NCBI GenBank assembly: GCA_910587595.1
Contig: CAJULQ010000005.1
Location: 96,527 to 160,526 of the forward strand
Direction: 5' to 3'
Length of the DNA: 64,000 nt
Source: an uncultured Christensenellaceae bacterium
GTDB lineage: Bacteria > Bacillota > Clostridia > Christensenellales > Pumilibacteraceae
Part shown: positions 51,501-60,548 of the stretch, in pieces
Numbering within the stretch: the first letter of the stretch is position 1
Layout of the letters: each line of letters begins with the position of its first letter
Position numbers and translations under genes: made by a program
The notes under the pieces: generated by a model
Told to the model about the DNA's origin: nothing
Seen by the model: the letters and a program-made list of their open reading frames with translations, nothing else
The model's database searches: none

Positions 51501-51908
51501 GCGCTCAACGAACTCAAAGCCATGCCGTTTGCCACGCCCGCCGAGATCCAAGAGATCATGTCGGCGGCCTACCGTTTGCAAACGGGCGCGCGCAATTACG
51601 CCACCGGCCACGCCGTAACGCGTATTGCCGAAGAAATGGCCAACTTGGTTAAAGTGCTCGACGTGCACTTGTCCCGTTGCTATATCGATACGCAAGGTTG
51701 GGTGCCCGCACAAAGTCCGCGTCCCGACCGCGTGACCCCGCCCGACCCCGAAAAACCCGATCCCCAACCGCCCGCGGAAACCCAAAAACCCAAGAAAGGG
51801 TGCGGGTGCGGCGCTGCGGCGGGCGCGGCCGTTTCGGGCGGCGCGGCCATCGTATTGTTGGCGGGCGCGACGCTGCTGCTGCGTCGCACAAAAAAACACA
51901 GTCTATAA
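48582..51908 (+). CDS. Secreted GHL10 (DUF187)-type glycoside hydrolase with C-terminal anchor
   Basis: A 1108-residue protein. A signal peptide/TM (about 8-30) is followed by an unassigned ~500-residue region. The GHL10/DUF187 TIM barrel spans about 540-900, with VYVETFWNGYSM, HAWVEDFFVGYEG and the active-site strand DLDGINLDYIRYP (near 703-715). The C-terminus has a Pro-rich spacer, GCGCGAAAGAA, a TM helix and the basic end RRTKKHSL. That tripartite tail looks like an anchoring or sorting signal. Its start overlaps the DUF4127 stop. Confidence 0.88.
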   Translation: MTKRKAKITTVCLAAAMAVLAVFTVYAGVGQRVKAFAALPSAYTLNGAELSIASSKVDPWAIADHEGSMTSLTFSYGADDAVFTTAWLYPQTPAREGFTEYAFEWKGGAYVLKERAVGGGLYIPVNGLVVSLKDDNAAWAAAQAGATLGKNGTFPDYIGAVDMVTASGSGSAQDKKIRIPLTKMNGTRKENEIVYYNAEWGPTTGQNEFGTEALFALQDDGTFEITQMRAVRDTAELQLNARAFIISIHGTYRALLTPDNFVKTGDKASLEKMQFVNLTKSNSRKITVSNPTKPVRDTDVDLITDASGKTPFPGFRAENYLIYYDQNYDKSLCSASANFSNFTGCNEWGYEVLVRRTSKAGEYPVTGVIESHGKQVDALLDEPSFILSGNGAAETFLLNSALNGAQVSMTEEGNVTITTTPASYVTTAVTRLETVNEMMQTSVDAKYKLGYIGEGDTAENNKWTRANKTAQDALGTPEDAAGKATLYGLMKQLQADEAQGVINNVHLADFYDLYLKIMNESERIEAMTYQGNAIMSIAAWHRPVAAREKTTEAIRETLQLFRSVNMNTVYVETFWNGYSMSDNSKYVDYHIDFVNNTYDGYKDYLDAFIGEAHKLGMEVHAWVEDFFVGYEGYKESNVLTGKKPNSDEQLVSKAERDKWVIRDYQNNEYTQFEGGKYKFIDPSNPEVRKFLIDYYTELFTEYDLDGINLDYIRYPVQNFYGYDKNNPDVPFDHGYSEFSAAKFLKEQGVADKNCTLSYLKRQLSKKTSFDAEKTAKAWSEFKIRQINEFVAEVKTAVDALEAHRAQAAEGTYSENNIIISTSVFPDTDVKEKKSQDWFSWVQNGLIEVTTPMAYYTNANTVEQRILSMVNRIGGVSFNYGGIAPYFMGLSAYDEVKQALSALRGGAFGTVIFDSKTIMNSALAREYLSSGVYGGNAIVPHKRVDKLLSAFAAEMQSRADLYGITGEKLTAYTAALNELKAMPFATPAEIQEIMSAAYRLQTGARNYATGHAVTRIAEEMANLVKVLDVHLSRCYIDTQGWVPAQSPRPDRVTPPDPEKPDPQPPAETQKPKKGCGCGAAAGAAVSGGAAIVLLAGATLLLRRTKKHSL

Positions 51909-51936
51909 AAAAATTATATAGAGATAGGAGGAAATT

Positions 51937-53877
51937 ATGAAACACGCAAAACAAGGCTTGACGGCGCTACTTTTGGCGCTAGTTATGGCGCTCGGCTTGG
52001 GGCTGGTCGCTTGCGGCGACAAGGAAACAACCGAGTACACCGTTACGTTCCAATCGAACGGCGGCAGTGCGGTGGCAAGCGTCACCGTGGGAGAAAACGG
52101 CAAGGTGACGGAGCCGACCGCGCCTACCAAAGAGAACTATGCGTTCGGCGGCTGGTTTAAGGATAGCGAATGCACCGAGGCATGGGTGTTCGCCACCGAT
52201 ACGGTGCAAGGCGACATCACGCTGTATGCCAAGTGGACGGCCGAAACGCCCACGGCGGGCGAGATCGCTTGGGTGAAACCCGATGCGGGCAGCGTGGTCA
52301 TTCCCGACGACTACGGCAAATACAATCCCGCGTATCGCAAGACCATAGAAGAACTTGCGCCCGAAGTATACGCCACCGAAGACGGTGAGCGTATCCCCAC
52401 CATTGTGGCCTACGCCGACGAACTGACGTATGACGAGAACGGCATGCTTACGGTGGGAGAGTATACCGTTACGTATACCGCGCGCGACAGCATAGGCGAT
52501 GATCACGAAGACACGTTCGACGTGAAAGTGGTAGACGCCGAAGAAAGCAACTACTATGTGTGCGTGAACAAAGTGGGCACGGCGTATGCCGACCCCGAGT
52601 GGGAAAATATCTTGGGCAACCGCATTCGCGTGGCCGCCGACAAGTATTTCGAGAGCGCCGACGGACAGTTGCCCGCCGAGCTTGTGAACCCGCACGATAC
52701 CGCGTTGATCGCAGACTTTGACGACGCGTATATTTTGAAAAACGCAAGCGAAAACGAAATGACCGTGCGCCTTTCGGATAAGAGCGGCGTGTATGCCGTG
52801 TTTGACGAAACGGGCAAGGTCGTGTACGGCGTGGACGGTTTCCAAAACAAGGGTATCAGCGCCGATTGGAAATACGAAAACACCGCCGACGGTTATACGC
52901 AAAAAGATACGATCACGTTGCCCGCGCACAGCTATCTGTTGGCGGTAGGCAACTCGCCTCTCGGCAACTGGTATTTTGTGCCCGACGCGCCCTCGTGGAA
53001 TCCCGCCGAAACCAATTTGACGGCATATCGCCGCGACGGCAGAGCGTTTGTGTTCAACAGCGTGGCTACGCGCTACGGCAACATGGTGCAGTTAAAGCAC
53101 GGCGCCGCCGTTCTTACGGGCGACTATGTGAACCAAGCGCCCTATATGACGAGCGGTTACAAAGTGCAAGAATATGTTATCGGCTCGGCCAAACCCACCA
53201 AAGACAGCTTGATCGCGGGCGTTGCGTTCCGCGACGATAGCGGAACGTTCGACGTGTCCGACGACGTAGCGGTAACCGAGGGTATCGTTGTTACCGACGA
53301 AAGCTACAATGCGTTGGATATGAGCGCGGCGGGCGAGTATACCATTGTGTTCGAAGTGACCGATCCCATCGACAACTCCGTAAAAGAACAGTACGGCAAA
53401 GTTATTCGTATCATTGTTCCCACGCAGTATATCAAGATCGGCAATTCGTATCTCAATGCGCCCAACGTAAAATATAACGAAAACTACGGCAAACCCGTAT
53501 TGGGCGGCGACAACACCGTGTTCATGTGGGACAAAAACTACGAAGGCGGCACGGACACGATCCCGCAAGCGCAGTATACGGTGTATGTGGTGATCGATAA
53601 GACCACGGGCAAATTGATCGAAGCGCAAAATTGGAGCAACTTGTACAACGCGGAAAACCCCAACGGTACCGCCGTTACGTCGGCCAACAACCTAGAGGGC
53701 GCCAAACTGCGCTTTGCCACGCTTGCCGATAACGAATTGTTGCTCGTGTTCTCGCAAGGCGCCGTGCGCGATTTCGGTGTGAGCATCATAAATGCGGCCA
53801 AGGGCGACAACTTTGCCAACACCTATCTCGAGATATACGATTTGGCGGGATTGCGTATTCCCGCCGTGGAGGCATAA
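51937..53877 (+). CDS. Surface lipoprotein with InlB B-repeat, possible glycan-binding protein
   Basis: A 646-residue lipoprotein. The signal peptide ends at LVACG with C26 lipidated. An InlB B-repeat (Listeria-Bacteroides repeat) covers about 33-100: TVTFQSNGGSAV, then FGGWFKDSECTEAW and ITLYAKWT. An Ig-like stretch (VGEYTVTYTARDSIGDDHEDTFDVKVVD) follows, then a beta-rich region of unknown fold. The next gene's ATG overlaps its stop (53875-53879), which suggests a partner role to the solute-binding protein in capturing glycan. Confidence 0.82.
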   Translation: MKHAKQGLTALLLALVMALGLGLVACGDKETTEYTVTFQSNGGSAVASVTVGENGKVTEPTAPTKENYAFGGWFKDSECTEAWVFATDTVQGDITLYAKWTAETPTAGEIAWVKPDAGSVVIPDDYGKYNPAYRKTIEELAPEVYATEDGERIPTIVAYADELTYDENGMLTVGEYTVTYTARDSIGDDHEDTFDVKVVDAEESNYYVCVNKVGTAYADPEWENILGNRIRVAADKYFESADGQLPAELVNPHDTALIADFDDAYILKNASENEMTVRLSDKSGVYAVFDETGKVVYGVDGFQNKGISADWKYENTADGYTQKDTITLPAHSYLLAVGNSPLGNWYFVPDAPSWNPAETNLTAYRRDGRAFVFNSVATRYGNMVQLKHGAAVLTGDYVNQAPYMTSGYKVQEYVIGSAKPTKDSLIAGVAFRDDSGTFDVSDDVAVTEGIVVTDESYNALDMSAAGEYTIVFEVTDPIDNSVKEQYGKVIRIIVPTQYIKIGNSYLNAPNVKYNENYGKPVLGGDNTVFMWDKNYEGGTDTIPQAQYTVYVVIDKTTGKLIEAQNWSNLYNAENPNGTAVTSANNLEGAKLRFATLADNELLLVFSQGAVRDFGVSIINAAKGDNFANTYLEIYDLAGLRIPAVEA

Positions 53878-55445
53878 TGAAAAAACGAGGCTTTCGAATC
53901 CTTTTTGCGGTAGCGCTCGGCGTGTTGCTTAGCTTGGGCGCGTTGGCGGGATGTAACTTCAAAAAGACGGAGATCAACAAGATCGACCCCGATGCCGACG
54001 CGTCTGACAAGCCCGCGCTCAAAGTGCTGTTGCCCTATGTGTCCGACACCATGAACAGCAACCCCGCGATCGGACTTATTAACGAGATGACGGGCTACAC
54101 GGTTTCTTACGACCAGTTGCCCACGGGGGCGAGCGCGGAAAGCAACCTCACGGGCATCATCATCGATAAAAAGACCGACTACAACGCCCTCAAGCTCACC
54201 AAAAACCAGTTCAACAAATATGCGGTGATGAGCGCGGCGTTTGCCGACATAACCGACGTTGTCAATTCGCCCAAATTTTCGGTGATGAAAAACGCTATCA
54301 AGCAAGAGGCGTGGGACGCGGTGACGTATAACGGGCGCATTCTGGGCGTGCCCGACAGCGCGTCTAACGACAACATCGACAAGTCCATCATTATCCGCAA
54401 GGATATCATGTACACGCTGACAAATCCCGACACGGGCGAAAAGTATACCGAAGTGCCCAAAACGTTCGAGGGGTTCAAAAAGCTGTTGCAAGCTTTTAAG
54501 GCGCAAACGGGCAAGACAACGGCGTTTACGTTGCCGAGCAACTTGCAAGTGGTAGGCCCCATAGCGGCGGCGTTCGGCGTAAAGCAAGAGTGGGAAGACA
54601 AAGACGGCGAACTCAAACACATGATCGAGAATCCCGGCTTTGCCGACTACGTGACGCAAATGCGCGTGTTGCGCACCGAAGGACTTTTGGACGGCGCCAT
54701 GCAAACCAACAGTTTTGCGCATTGCGCGCAAGAGTTTGCCAAGGGCAACAGCATTGCCACGGTATCCAACTTTTGGGAAATGGCCACGGTGTCCGAACAG
54801 CTCAACGCCAACGGCGGCAAGAAGATGGAAAACTGCGTTGACTTTGCATATGGCTTTAAGGACGCAAACGGTAACGTAAATACGTGGCAGTCGTCGGGCG
54901 TAAGCTACGTAACGGTGATACCCAACTGGATGGCGTCGAGCGGCATTCACGTGATGCACATGATCCAAGAAAAACTGCGCGACGAAAACTTTGTCCGCTT
55001 GGTGGCGGGCGACGCGGGCGTGCACTACAACTACAACAGCATCACCAAAGAGTATGAGCCGACGGCGCGCTTTGCGCAAGACAAGACGAGCGCCGACCAT
55101 TTCGTAACGGGCACCAACGACCGCATATACAACACGTGGTGGACGCAAGTGGTGGTAAAGGGCAACAATGCCTACTACTTCCAGTGGCGCAACACCAACA
55201 CCGATGCGTTCACGTCGGCAGATCATCCGCTTACGGGCGTTCTCAATCCCGTGAAGTTCGCGCCGCCCTTAAAAACGTATTCGGGGCGCGCCGCCGGTAT
55301 GGAAGATTATTTCAATACCGAGGTGACAAAGCTCATTTACGGCAACGATAGTTCGGTTACGGTAGAGTCCGTTTTGGCGGGCTGGTCGGGCGGGGAAAAC
55401 GCCGCGGCGGTAAAAGAGATAAAAGACTGGTATAAAAACAAATAA
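53877..55445 (+). CDS. ABC transporter sugar-binding lipoprotein
   Basis: A 522-residue extracellular solute-binding protein (family 1, LplA-like). The lipobox is ALAGC with C26. Residues such as PALKVLLPYVSDTMNSNPAIGLINEMTG begin the periplasmic-type fold, and FKKLLQAFKAQTGKTTAFTLPSN fits the family. It would deliver an oligosaccharide to the two permeases that follow. The start overlaps the preceding stop. Confidence 0.9.
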   Translation: MKKRGFRILFAVALGVLLSLGALAGCNFKKTEINKIDPDADASDKPALKVLLPYVSDTMNSNPAIGLINEMTGYTVSYDQLPTGASAESNLTGIIIDKKTDYNALKLTKNQFNKYAVMSAAFADITDVVNSPKFSVMKNAIKQEAWDAVTYNGRILGVPDSASNDNIDKSIIIRKDIMYTLTNPDTGEKYTEVPKTFEGFKKLLQAFKAQTGKTTAFTLPSNLQVVGPIAAAFGVKQEWEDKDGELKHMIENPGFADYVTQMRVLRTEGLLDGAMQTNSFAHCAQEFAKGNSIATVSNFWEMATVSEQLNANGGKKMENCVDFAYGFKDANGNVNTWQSSGVSYVTVIPNWMASSGIHVMHMIQEKLRDENFVRLVAGDAGVHYNYNSITKEYEPTARFAQDKTSADHFVTGTNDRIYNTWWTQVVVKGNNAYYFQWRNTNTDAFTSADHPLTGVLNPVKFAPPLKTYSGRAAGMEDYFNTEVTKLIYGNDSSVTVESVLAGWSGGENAAAVKEIKDWYKNK

Positions 55446-55477
55446 AGAAAAGTAAAAAGCAAATTTCGGAGGACGGC

Positions 55478-56419
55478 ATGCTGAAAGTGCGTTTCAAAGA
55501 AAGATCCAAATTCAAAAAATACGGTTCGCTCATGCTGTTTTTATTGCCCGCCGCCTTGTTGGCGTTCGTGTTTTGCTACGTGCCCATGGCGGGGCTTATC
55601 ATGGCGTTCAAACAAGAGATAGACCTGACGGCCTACGAAAGTTCGGTGGCCTCTATCATCATGACGCCGTGGGGCGGGTTCTCGCAGTTTATCAAGCTAT
55701 TCGCGGCCAACTCCGACTTTTTGCGCGTGCTCGGCAACACGTTGTTTATCTCGGTGCTCAAGATCGTGCTGGTGTTCCCCATACCCATTTTTCTGGCCAT
55801 ATTGATCACCGAGGTGAGCAACAAAGCATTCAACAAAGCCGTGCAATCGGTGATGTATTTGCCGCACTTCCTTTCCTGGGCGGTGGTGGCAAGCGTGTTC
55901 ATGACGTTCATGCACCCTAACACGGGCGCGCTCAACGCGGTGTTGGGCGCGCTGGGGTTGGGGAAAATAGACGTGTCGAACGCGAATCAGTTCCCTTGGC
56001 TCATGGTGCTCACAACGGGCTGGAAAGACATCGGCTGGTCGGCCGTGGCGTACATATCCGCCATTTTGGCCATAGACACCGAGCAGTATGAGGCGGCCAA
56101 GATAGACGGCGCGGGCAAGCTCAAGCAGATCTGGCACATCACGTTGCCCGGCATTGCGGGCACGGTGGCGGTGTTGCTCATTATGCGCATAGGCTATCTC
56201 ATGGATGCGGGATTCGAGCAAATTTACGCCATGCTCACGCCCACCGCGGAATCGCGCGGCGAGATCATAGGCACCTATATCTATAAGCTTGCCATCAAAA
56301 ACGGCGGCAGTTACGCGCTGACTACGGCGGCGGGACTTTTCAACTCGGTGATCTCGCTTGTGTTGGTGCTGGGCGGCAATCTGTTTTGCAAAAAAGCGTT
56401 TCATAGGAGTATTTGGTAA
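55478..56419 (+). CDS. ABC transporter permease, LplB-type
   Basis: A 313-residue permease with six TM helices. The EAA loop YEAAKIDGAGKLKQIWHITLPGIAGTV is the ATPase contact site. It belongs to the carbohydrate/polysaccharide class of MalF-like permeases. AGGAGG lies before the ATG. No ATPase gene is in the locus, so a shared MsmX-type ATPase elsewhere must power it. Confidence 0.93.
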   Translation: MLKVRFKERSKFKKYGSLMLFLLPAALLAFVFCYVPMAGLIMAFKQEIDLTAYESSVASIIMTPWGGFSQFIKLFAANSDFLRVLGNTLFISVLKIVLVFPIPIFLAILITEVSNKAFNKAVQSVMYLPHFLSWAVVASVFMTFMHPNTGALNAVLGALGLGKIDVSNANQFPWLMVLTTGWKDIGWSAVAYISAILAIDTEQYEAAKIDGAGKLKQIWHITLPGIAGTVAVLLIMRIGYLMDAGFEQIYAMLTPTAESRGEIIGTYIYKLAIKNGGSYALTTAAGLFNSVISLVLVLGGNLFCKKAFHRSIW

Positions 56420-57294
56420 TGAGCGTTTCCACACATATCAAAAGTAAGGGCGATAAAGCGTTTACCGTGGTAAACGCCGTAATACTTGTTTTGTTTATGC
56501 TGTTCACGCTCGCGCCCATACTCAACATTCTTGCCACCGCGCTCAGCACGCACTCGCAAACGGTGTTGTTCTTTCCCAAAAAGTTCGATCTGTTCGCGGT
56601 GAAAACGGTGCTGACCGAAACCAACTTTTATAGGGCGTTTGCGGTGACCATTGCCGTAACGGTGCTTGGCACGCTCATAAGCGTGCTTTCCATGGCGTTT
56701 GCCGCGTATCCGCTGTCTAAAAAGGATCTGCCGCTGCGCCGCACGTTCATGATCTACTTTTTCGTGTCCATGCTGTTTTCGGGCGGCATGGTGCCAAACT
56801 ACATCTTGATGTCGTCGCTCGGGCTTACCAACACGATCTTTGCGCTCGTGTTGCCCTCGGCGGTGCAAGTGTTCCACCTTATTTTGATAAAAAACTTTTT
56901 CGAGGGGCTGCCCGAGGCTTTGGAAGAATCGGCGCGCATCGACGGCGCCAACAATCTGCAAATACTGTTTCGCGTCATCTTTCCCATATCGGTGTCTATG
57001 TTGGTAACGGTGGGATTGTTTACGGCGGTGGTGTATTGGAATAATTATTTCAACGCGCTCATGTACATTTCGGCGGCGCACGCCGAGCTGTACCCCATGC
57101 CCTTTTATATTGTCAACGTGACCGAACAGTTCCGCGATCCCAACGCGGCCATCGTGCTGGGCGAAAAGTTCAAATACGAAGAAAACATCAAAGCGGCCAC
57201 CATCATTCTTTCCATGTTGCCCATTGTGTGCACCTATCCGTTTTTCTTAAAGTACTTTACGAAAGGCGTTGTGGTGGGGGCGGTGAAAGGATGA
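56419..57294 (+). CDS. ABC transporter permease, LplC/MalG-type
   Basis: A 291-residue second permease. Six TM helices and the EAA loop LEESARIDGANNLQILFRVIFPIS match the MalG-like half. The ATG overlaps the previous stop codon by one base, with AGGAGT eight bases upstream. Together with the previous gene it forms the importer channel. Confidence 0.93.
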   Translation: MSVSTHIKSKGDKAFTVVNAVILVLFMLFTLAPILNILATALSTHSQTVLFFPKKFDLFAVKTVLTETNFYRAFAVTIAVTVLGTLISVLSMAFAAYPLSKKDLPLRRTFMIYFFVSMLFSGGMVPNYILMSSLGLTNTIFALVLPSAVQVFHLILIKNFFEGLPEALEESARIDGANNLQILFRVIFPISVSMLVTVGLFTAVVYWNNYFNALMYISAAHAELYPMPFYIVNVTEQFRDPNAAIVLGEKFKYEENIKAATIILSMLPIVCTYPFFLKYFTKGVVVGAVKG

Positions 57295-58124
57295 AGATAG
57301 CGGCAGTGGATCTGGGCGGCACCGCCGTGAAAGGCGCGTGCTTGCATGACGGTAACGTACTGCGCCGCGCAAGCGCGCCCACGGTGGCAACAAGCCGCGA
57401 AACGGTGTTGCGCTCGTTGCGAGAGGTGATAGACAAGCTGTTGCCCGCCGATGCCGTCGCGTTGTCGTCGGCGGGGGATATAGACCCTTACCGCGGCGTG
57501 TGCACGTACGCCACCGACAACCTCCCCGATTTTACGGGGTTTGCGCTCAAGCGGTATTTGGAAGAAACATACGGCTTGCCCGCCGAAGTTATCAACGACG
57601 GCCACGCCGCATTGCTCGGCGAAGCGGCGGCGCGCGCTCTCTCGCAACCTACCGTGATGCTCACGTTGGGCACGGGGGTGGGCGGCGCGTATTTCGACGG
57701 CCAACAAATCGTGTTCGGCAGTGATTTCAGATTCGGGCGGTTCGGACATTTGCCGCTGTATGAAAACGGCTTGCCGTGCAATTGCGGGCGGCAAGGCTGC
57801 ATAGAAACGTATGTGTCGGGATCGGCGCTTAAACGCAATGCCGCGCGGTTGGGTCTTACCGTAGAGCAGTTGTTTGCGGCCGACACGGGCGCCGCGGCGG
57901 CGGAGGTCGACCGATTTTGTTGCGATCTGGCGGCGGCTTTAGAGAGGGTGCACGAAGCTGCGCCCTACACGTTGTGTATTTTGGGCGGCGGCGTCATGCG
58001 GTCGAGCGAGCGCTGGTTGCCCGTGTTGCGAAAGTATACGAGCCGCGCCGTTACAACGGCCGTGCTCGGCGAAGATGCGGGACTGCAAGGAGCGGCGCAA
58101 TGGTGGCGGGAACGAAACAAATAA
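57291..58124 (+). CDS. ROK-family sugar kinase (ManNAc/GlcNAc-kinase-like)
   Basis: A 277-residue ROK protein. AVDLGGTAVKGA is the phosphate loop, VMLTLGTGVGGAYFDG the second ATP motif, and CNCGRQGCIETYVSG the zinc-binding CxCGxxGCxE signature. With NanE in the same operon it may phosphorylate ManNAc (NanK role) to feed NanE. There is no HTH, so it is a kinase and not a ROK repressor. It overlaps the permease stop by four bases. Confidence 0.9.
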   Translation: MKIAAVDLGGTAVKGACLHDGNVLRRASAPTVATSRETVLRSLREVIDKLLPADAVALSSAGDIDPYRGVCTYATDNLPDFTGFALKRYLEETYGLPAEVINDGHAALLGEAAARALSQPTVMLTLGTGVGGAYFDGQQIVFGSDFRFGRFGHLPLYENGLPCNCGRQGCIETYVSGSALKRNAARLGLTVEQLFAADTGAAAAEVDRFCCDLAAALERVHEAAPYTLCILGGGVMRSSERWLPVLRKYTSRAVTTAVLGEDAGLQGAAQWWRERNK

Positions 58125-59632
58125 TTTTCGACGTGGCGGTGATCGGCGCGGGCTTGGGCGGATTGAACGCCGCCATAGCCGCCGCCAAACACGGGTGCAA
58201 AGTGCTATTGACCGAGGAGTACGACCGCATAGGCGGTCAGCTCACCTCGCAAGCGGTGCCGCCCGACGAACACATGTATATCGAAAGTACGGGTTGCACG
58301 GCCTCTTACCGCGCGTATCGCAATGCGGTGCGCGAGCATTACCGTACGCACCCGCACATCATACCGCGGTTGCAAACGCAAAGCGAGTTTTGTCCGGGCG
58401 GGTCGTCGGTGTCGCGTTTGGCGCACCCGCCCGCCTTGGCGCAACGACTGCTAAACGAACGGTTGCAACCCTATATAGACAGCGGCGCCGTACAGTTGCG
58501 CCTTTGTTGCAAACCCACGGCGGCGCGCCGCGAAAACGGGCATATACAAAGCGTTACGCTGTCCGACGGCGATACGGTGCGTGCCAAGCTGTTTATAGAC
58601 GCTACCGAAACGGGCGATCTGTTGGCGCTGTCGGGCGCGGGGTATGTAACGGGCGCCGAATCGAGGGCGCAAACGGGCGAAAAGTTGGCACCCGACGACG
58701 CGTGTCCCGCCGACATGCAACCCGTTACTTGGGTGGCGGCGTGCGATTGGCAAGAGGGCGAGGCGCCCGTGATAGAGCGTCCCGCGGCCTACGACTATTT
58801 TGCCCGCTACCGCATGCCGTACGACGATTACAACGTGCTCGGCATGCGCGGCCCCGATTCGCGCACGGGCAAGTCTAAGCTGTTCGGCTTTTTCAACGGC
58901 GAAACGTGCGGCAACGAAAAACTGTTCGGGCTGTTCGCCTATCGCCGTATCGTGTGTGCGTCGCACTTTCAAAACAATGCCGAGCCGCGCGACGTCACGC
59001 TCGTCAATTGGCCGCAAAATGACTATTTTATGGGCAATATCATCCAAACGGGCAACGACGCGCACCACCGCGAAATGGCGCGCCAACTCACGCTGAGCTT
59101 GGTGTACTGGTTGCAGACCGAGGGCGGATACAAAGGGCTGGGACTTCGCACCGACGTATTGGGCACGCCCGACGGTTTGGCCGCCGCGCCGTATATCCGC
59201 GAGTCGCGCCGTATGCGTGCGCTCACCACGATCACGGCCGACGACGTAACAAGCGGGCGCACGTATGCGCACAGCGTAGGCGTGGGGCATTACCACATCG
59301 ATCTGCACATCACCACCGTGTCGCACACCTTTTTGTTTTGCCCTACAAAGCCTTTCGAGATCCCGTTCGGGGCGCTTGTTTCGGCCGATACCGACAATCT
59401 CATGGCGGGGTGCAAAAACATCGGCACCACGCACCTTACCAACGGTTGTTACCGCACGCACCCCGTGGAATGGAACGTGGGCGAGGCGGCGGGCTTGGCG
59501 GCGGCATTTTGTTTGCGGCACGATATAGCGCCCCAAGCGCTGGAAAAAGACGAGAAACGTTTTTCGGAGTTTGCGCGTTTGTTGCGCGACGAGGGCGTGC
59601 CCACCCATTGGGAAAAGCAAATAATATCTTGA
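58100..59632 (+). CDS. FAD-dependent oxidoreductase (FAD_oxidored-type)
   Basis: A 510-residue flavoprotein. The Rossmann loop is GAGLGG (16-21) with EEYDRIGGQLTSQ. KLFIDATETGDLLALSGAGYV and MAGCKNIGTTHLTNGCYRTHPVEW are family landmarks. Proteins of this type occur in carbohydrate-utilisation loci, but their reaction is not established. Here it would oxidise a sugar or its derivative. AAGGAG precedes ATG 58100, which overlaps the ROK gene by 25 bases. Confidence 0.87.
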   Translation: MVAGTKQIIFDVAVIGAGLGGLNAAIAAAKHGCKVLLTEEYDRIGGQLTSQAVPPDEHMYIESTGCTASYRAYRNAVREHYRTHPHIIPRLQTQSEFCPGGSSVSRLAHPPALAQRLLNERLQPYIDSGAVQLRLCCKPTAARRENGHIQSVTLSDGDTVRAKLFIDATETGDLLALSGAGYVTGAESRAQTGEKLAPDDACPADMQPVTWVAACDWQEGEAPVIERPAAYDYFARYRMPYDDYNVLGMRGPDSRTGKSKLFGFFNGETCGNEKLFGLFAYRRIVCASHFQNNAEPRDVTLVNWPQNDYFMGNIIQTGNDAHHREMARQLTLSLVYWLQTEGGYKGLGLRTDVLGTPDGLAAAPYIRESRRMRALTTITADDVTSGRTYAHSVGVGHYHIDLHITTVSHTFLFCPTKPFEIPFGALVSADTDNLMAGCKNIGTTHLTNGCYRTHPVEWNVGEAAGLAAAFCLRHDIAPQALEKDEKRFSEFARLLRDEGVPTHWEKQIIS

Positions 59633-59672
59633 CGCAGTAGCCGAAACATTGTATAATGAAAATAGTTTTCAT
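59629..59672 (+). promoter_or_regulatory. rpiR promoter with RpiR-type operator
   Basis: TTGACG (59629-59634), 17-base spacer, TATAAT (59652-59657). The palindrome ATGAAAA-TAG-TTTTCAT (59656-59672) starts at the end of the -10 box exactly as at nanE. Confidence 0.82.
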
Positions 59673-59689
59673 TTACAGAGGGGAGTTTC

Positions 59690-60508
59690 GTGTTAGGAAA
59701 AGTATTCGAACGTATCGAGGCGTATCGCGACAACGCCACCAAGACCGAACTGAAATTGGTGGACAAGCTAAAGTCTATCGATCGCAACGATATGATCTAT
59801 TTGTCTATCACCGACCTGGCGGATACGTTGGGCGTGGCCGAGGCCACCATATTGCGGTTTTGCCGCAAGTTGGGGTATAAGGGGTTTCAAGACTTTAAGT
59901 TACATCTTTCGCAAGACATCGCCACCGACACCGTAGACGATACGTCTAAACCCAAACGTTTGAGCGACGAAATGGCCGACGCGATCGCGCAAACGTGCAA
60001 ACAGCTCGACTACGACGTGTGTCTGGCTGTGGCCGATAAGATCATAGCCGCGCGCAAGCTGTGCGTGTTTGCCGTGGGCAATTCGCAGATCGCCGCGCTG
60101 GCCGCCAAGGCGCGCCTTATAAAGGCGGGCATCAACGCCGAAAACGCCACCGACAACCACACGCAAGCCATTATCGCCGCCAACCTCGACGCCGACGATC
60201 TTCTCATATTGTTCAGCGTTTCGGGCGGCACGTTAGACGTGATCAAATTGGCCGAGATCGCGCACGGCAACGGCACGCCCGTGGTGGTGGTCACCAACTA
60301 TTCCAAGTCGCCGCTTAGCAAATATGCCGACTATCTCTTGTATACGTCGCGCAAAGAGGCGGCGTATGAGGGCGGCTCGCTGGCCACCGTGGCCTCGCAA
60401 ATTTATATTACCGACGTGCTGTGCACCGCCGTTTACGAACGGTTGGGCGTGCGCGCCACCGCCAACGCCCGCAAAGCGTCGCAAGCGGTGAGCGATAAAT
60501 CTGTGTAA
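59690..60508 (+). CDS. RpiR/MurR-family transcriptional regulator
   Basis: A 272-residue regulator. The N-terminal HTH (about 1-77) includes ITDLADTLGVAEATILRFCRKLGYKGFQDFK. The SIS sugar-phosphate-binding domain (about 110-250) has VFAVGNSQIAALAAKARLIKAG and LFSVSGGTLDVIKLA. It probably senses an amino-sugar phosphate such as GlcNAc-6-P or ManNAc-6-P and binds the TGAAA/TTTCA palindromes. The start is GTG with GAGGGGAG upstream. It is expected to repress itself and the nanE operon. Confidence 0.92.
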   Translation: MLGKVFERIEAYRDNATKTELKLVDKLKSIDRNDMIYLSITDLADTLGVAEATILRFCRKLGYKGFQDFKLHLSQDIATDTVDDTSKPKRLSDEMADAIAQTCKQLDYDVCLAVADKIIAARKLCVFAVGNSQIAALAAKARLIKAGINAENATDNHTQAIIAANLDADDLLILFSVSGGTLDVIKLAEIAHGNGTPVVVVTNYSKSPLSKYADYLLYTSRKEAAYEGGSLATVASQIYITDVLCTAVYERLGVRATANARKASQAVSDKSV

Positions 60509-60548
60509 ACGGGATACGCGCCGCGTATCCTATAAGCAAGGAGTATAT

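Noticed and set aside
49719..51899. A 726-residue open frame antisense to the GHL10 gene
   Set aside because: It mirrors the sense gene's GC-rich codons, is rich in Arg, His and Val, has no recognisable domain and no start signal. Similar long antisense frames at 980-2038, 16773-18260, 53823-55226 and 58451-59620 were dropped for the same reason.
57291..58124. ROK protein as a transcriptional repressor
   Set aside because: There is no N-terminal HTH and the protein starts directly with the ATP-binding DLGGT loop, so it is a kinase.
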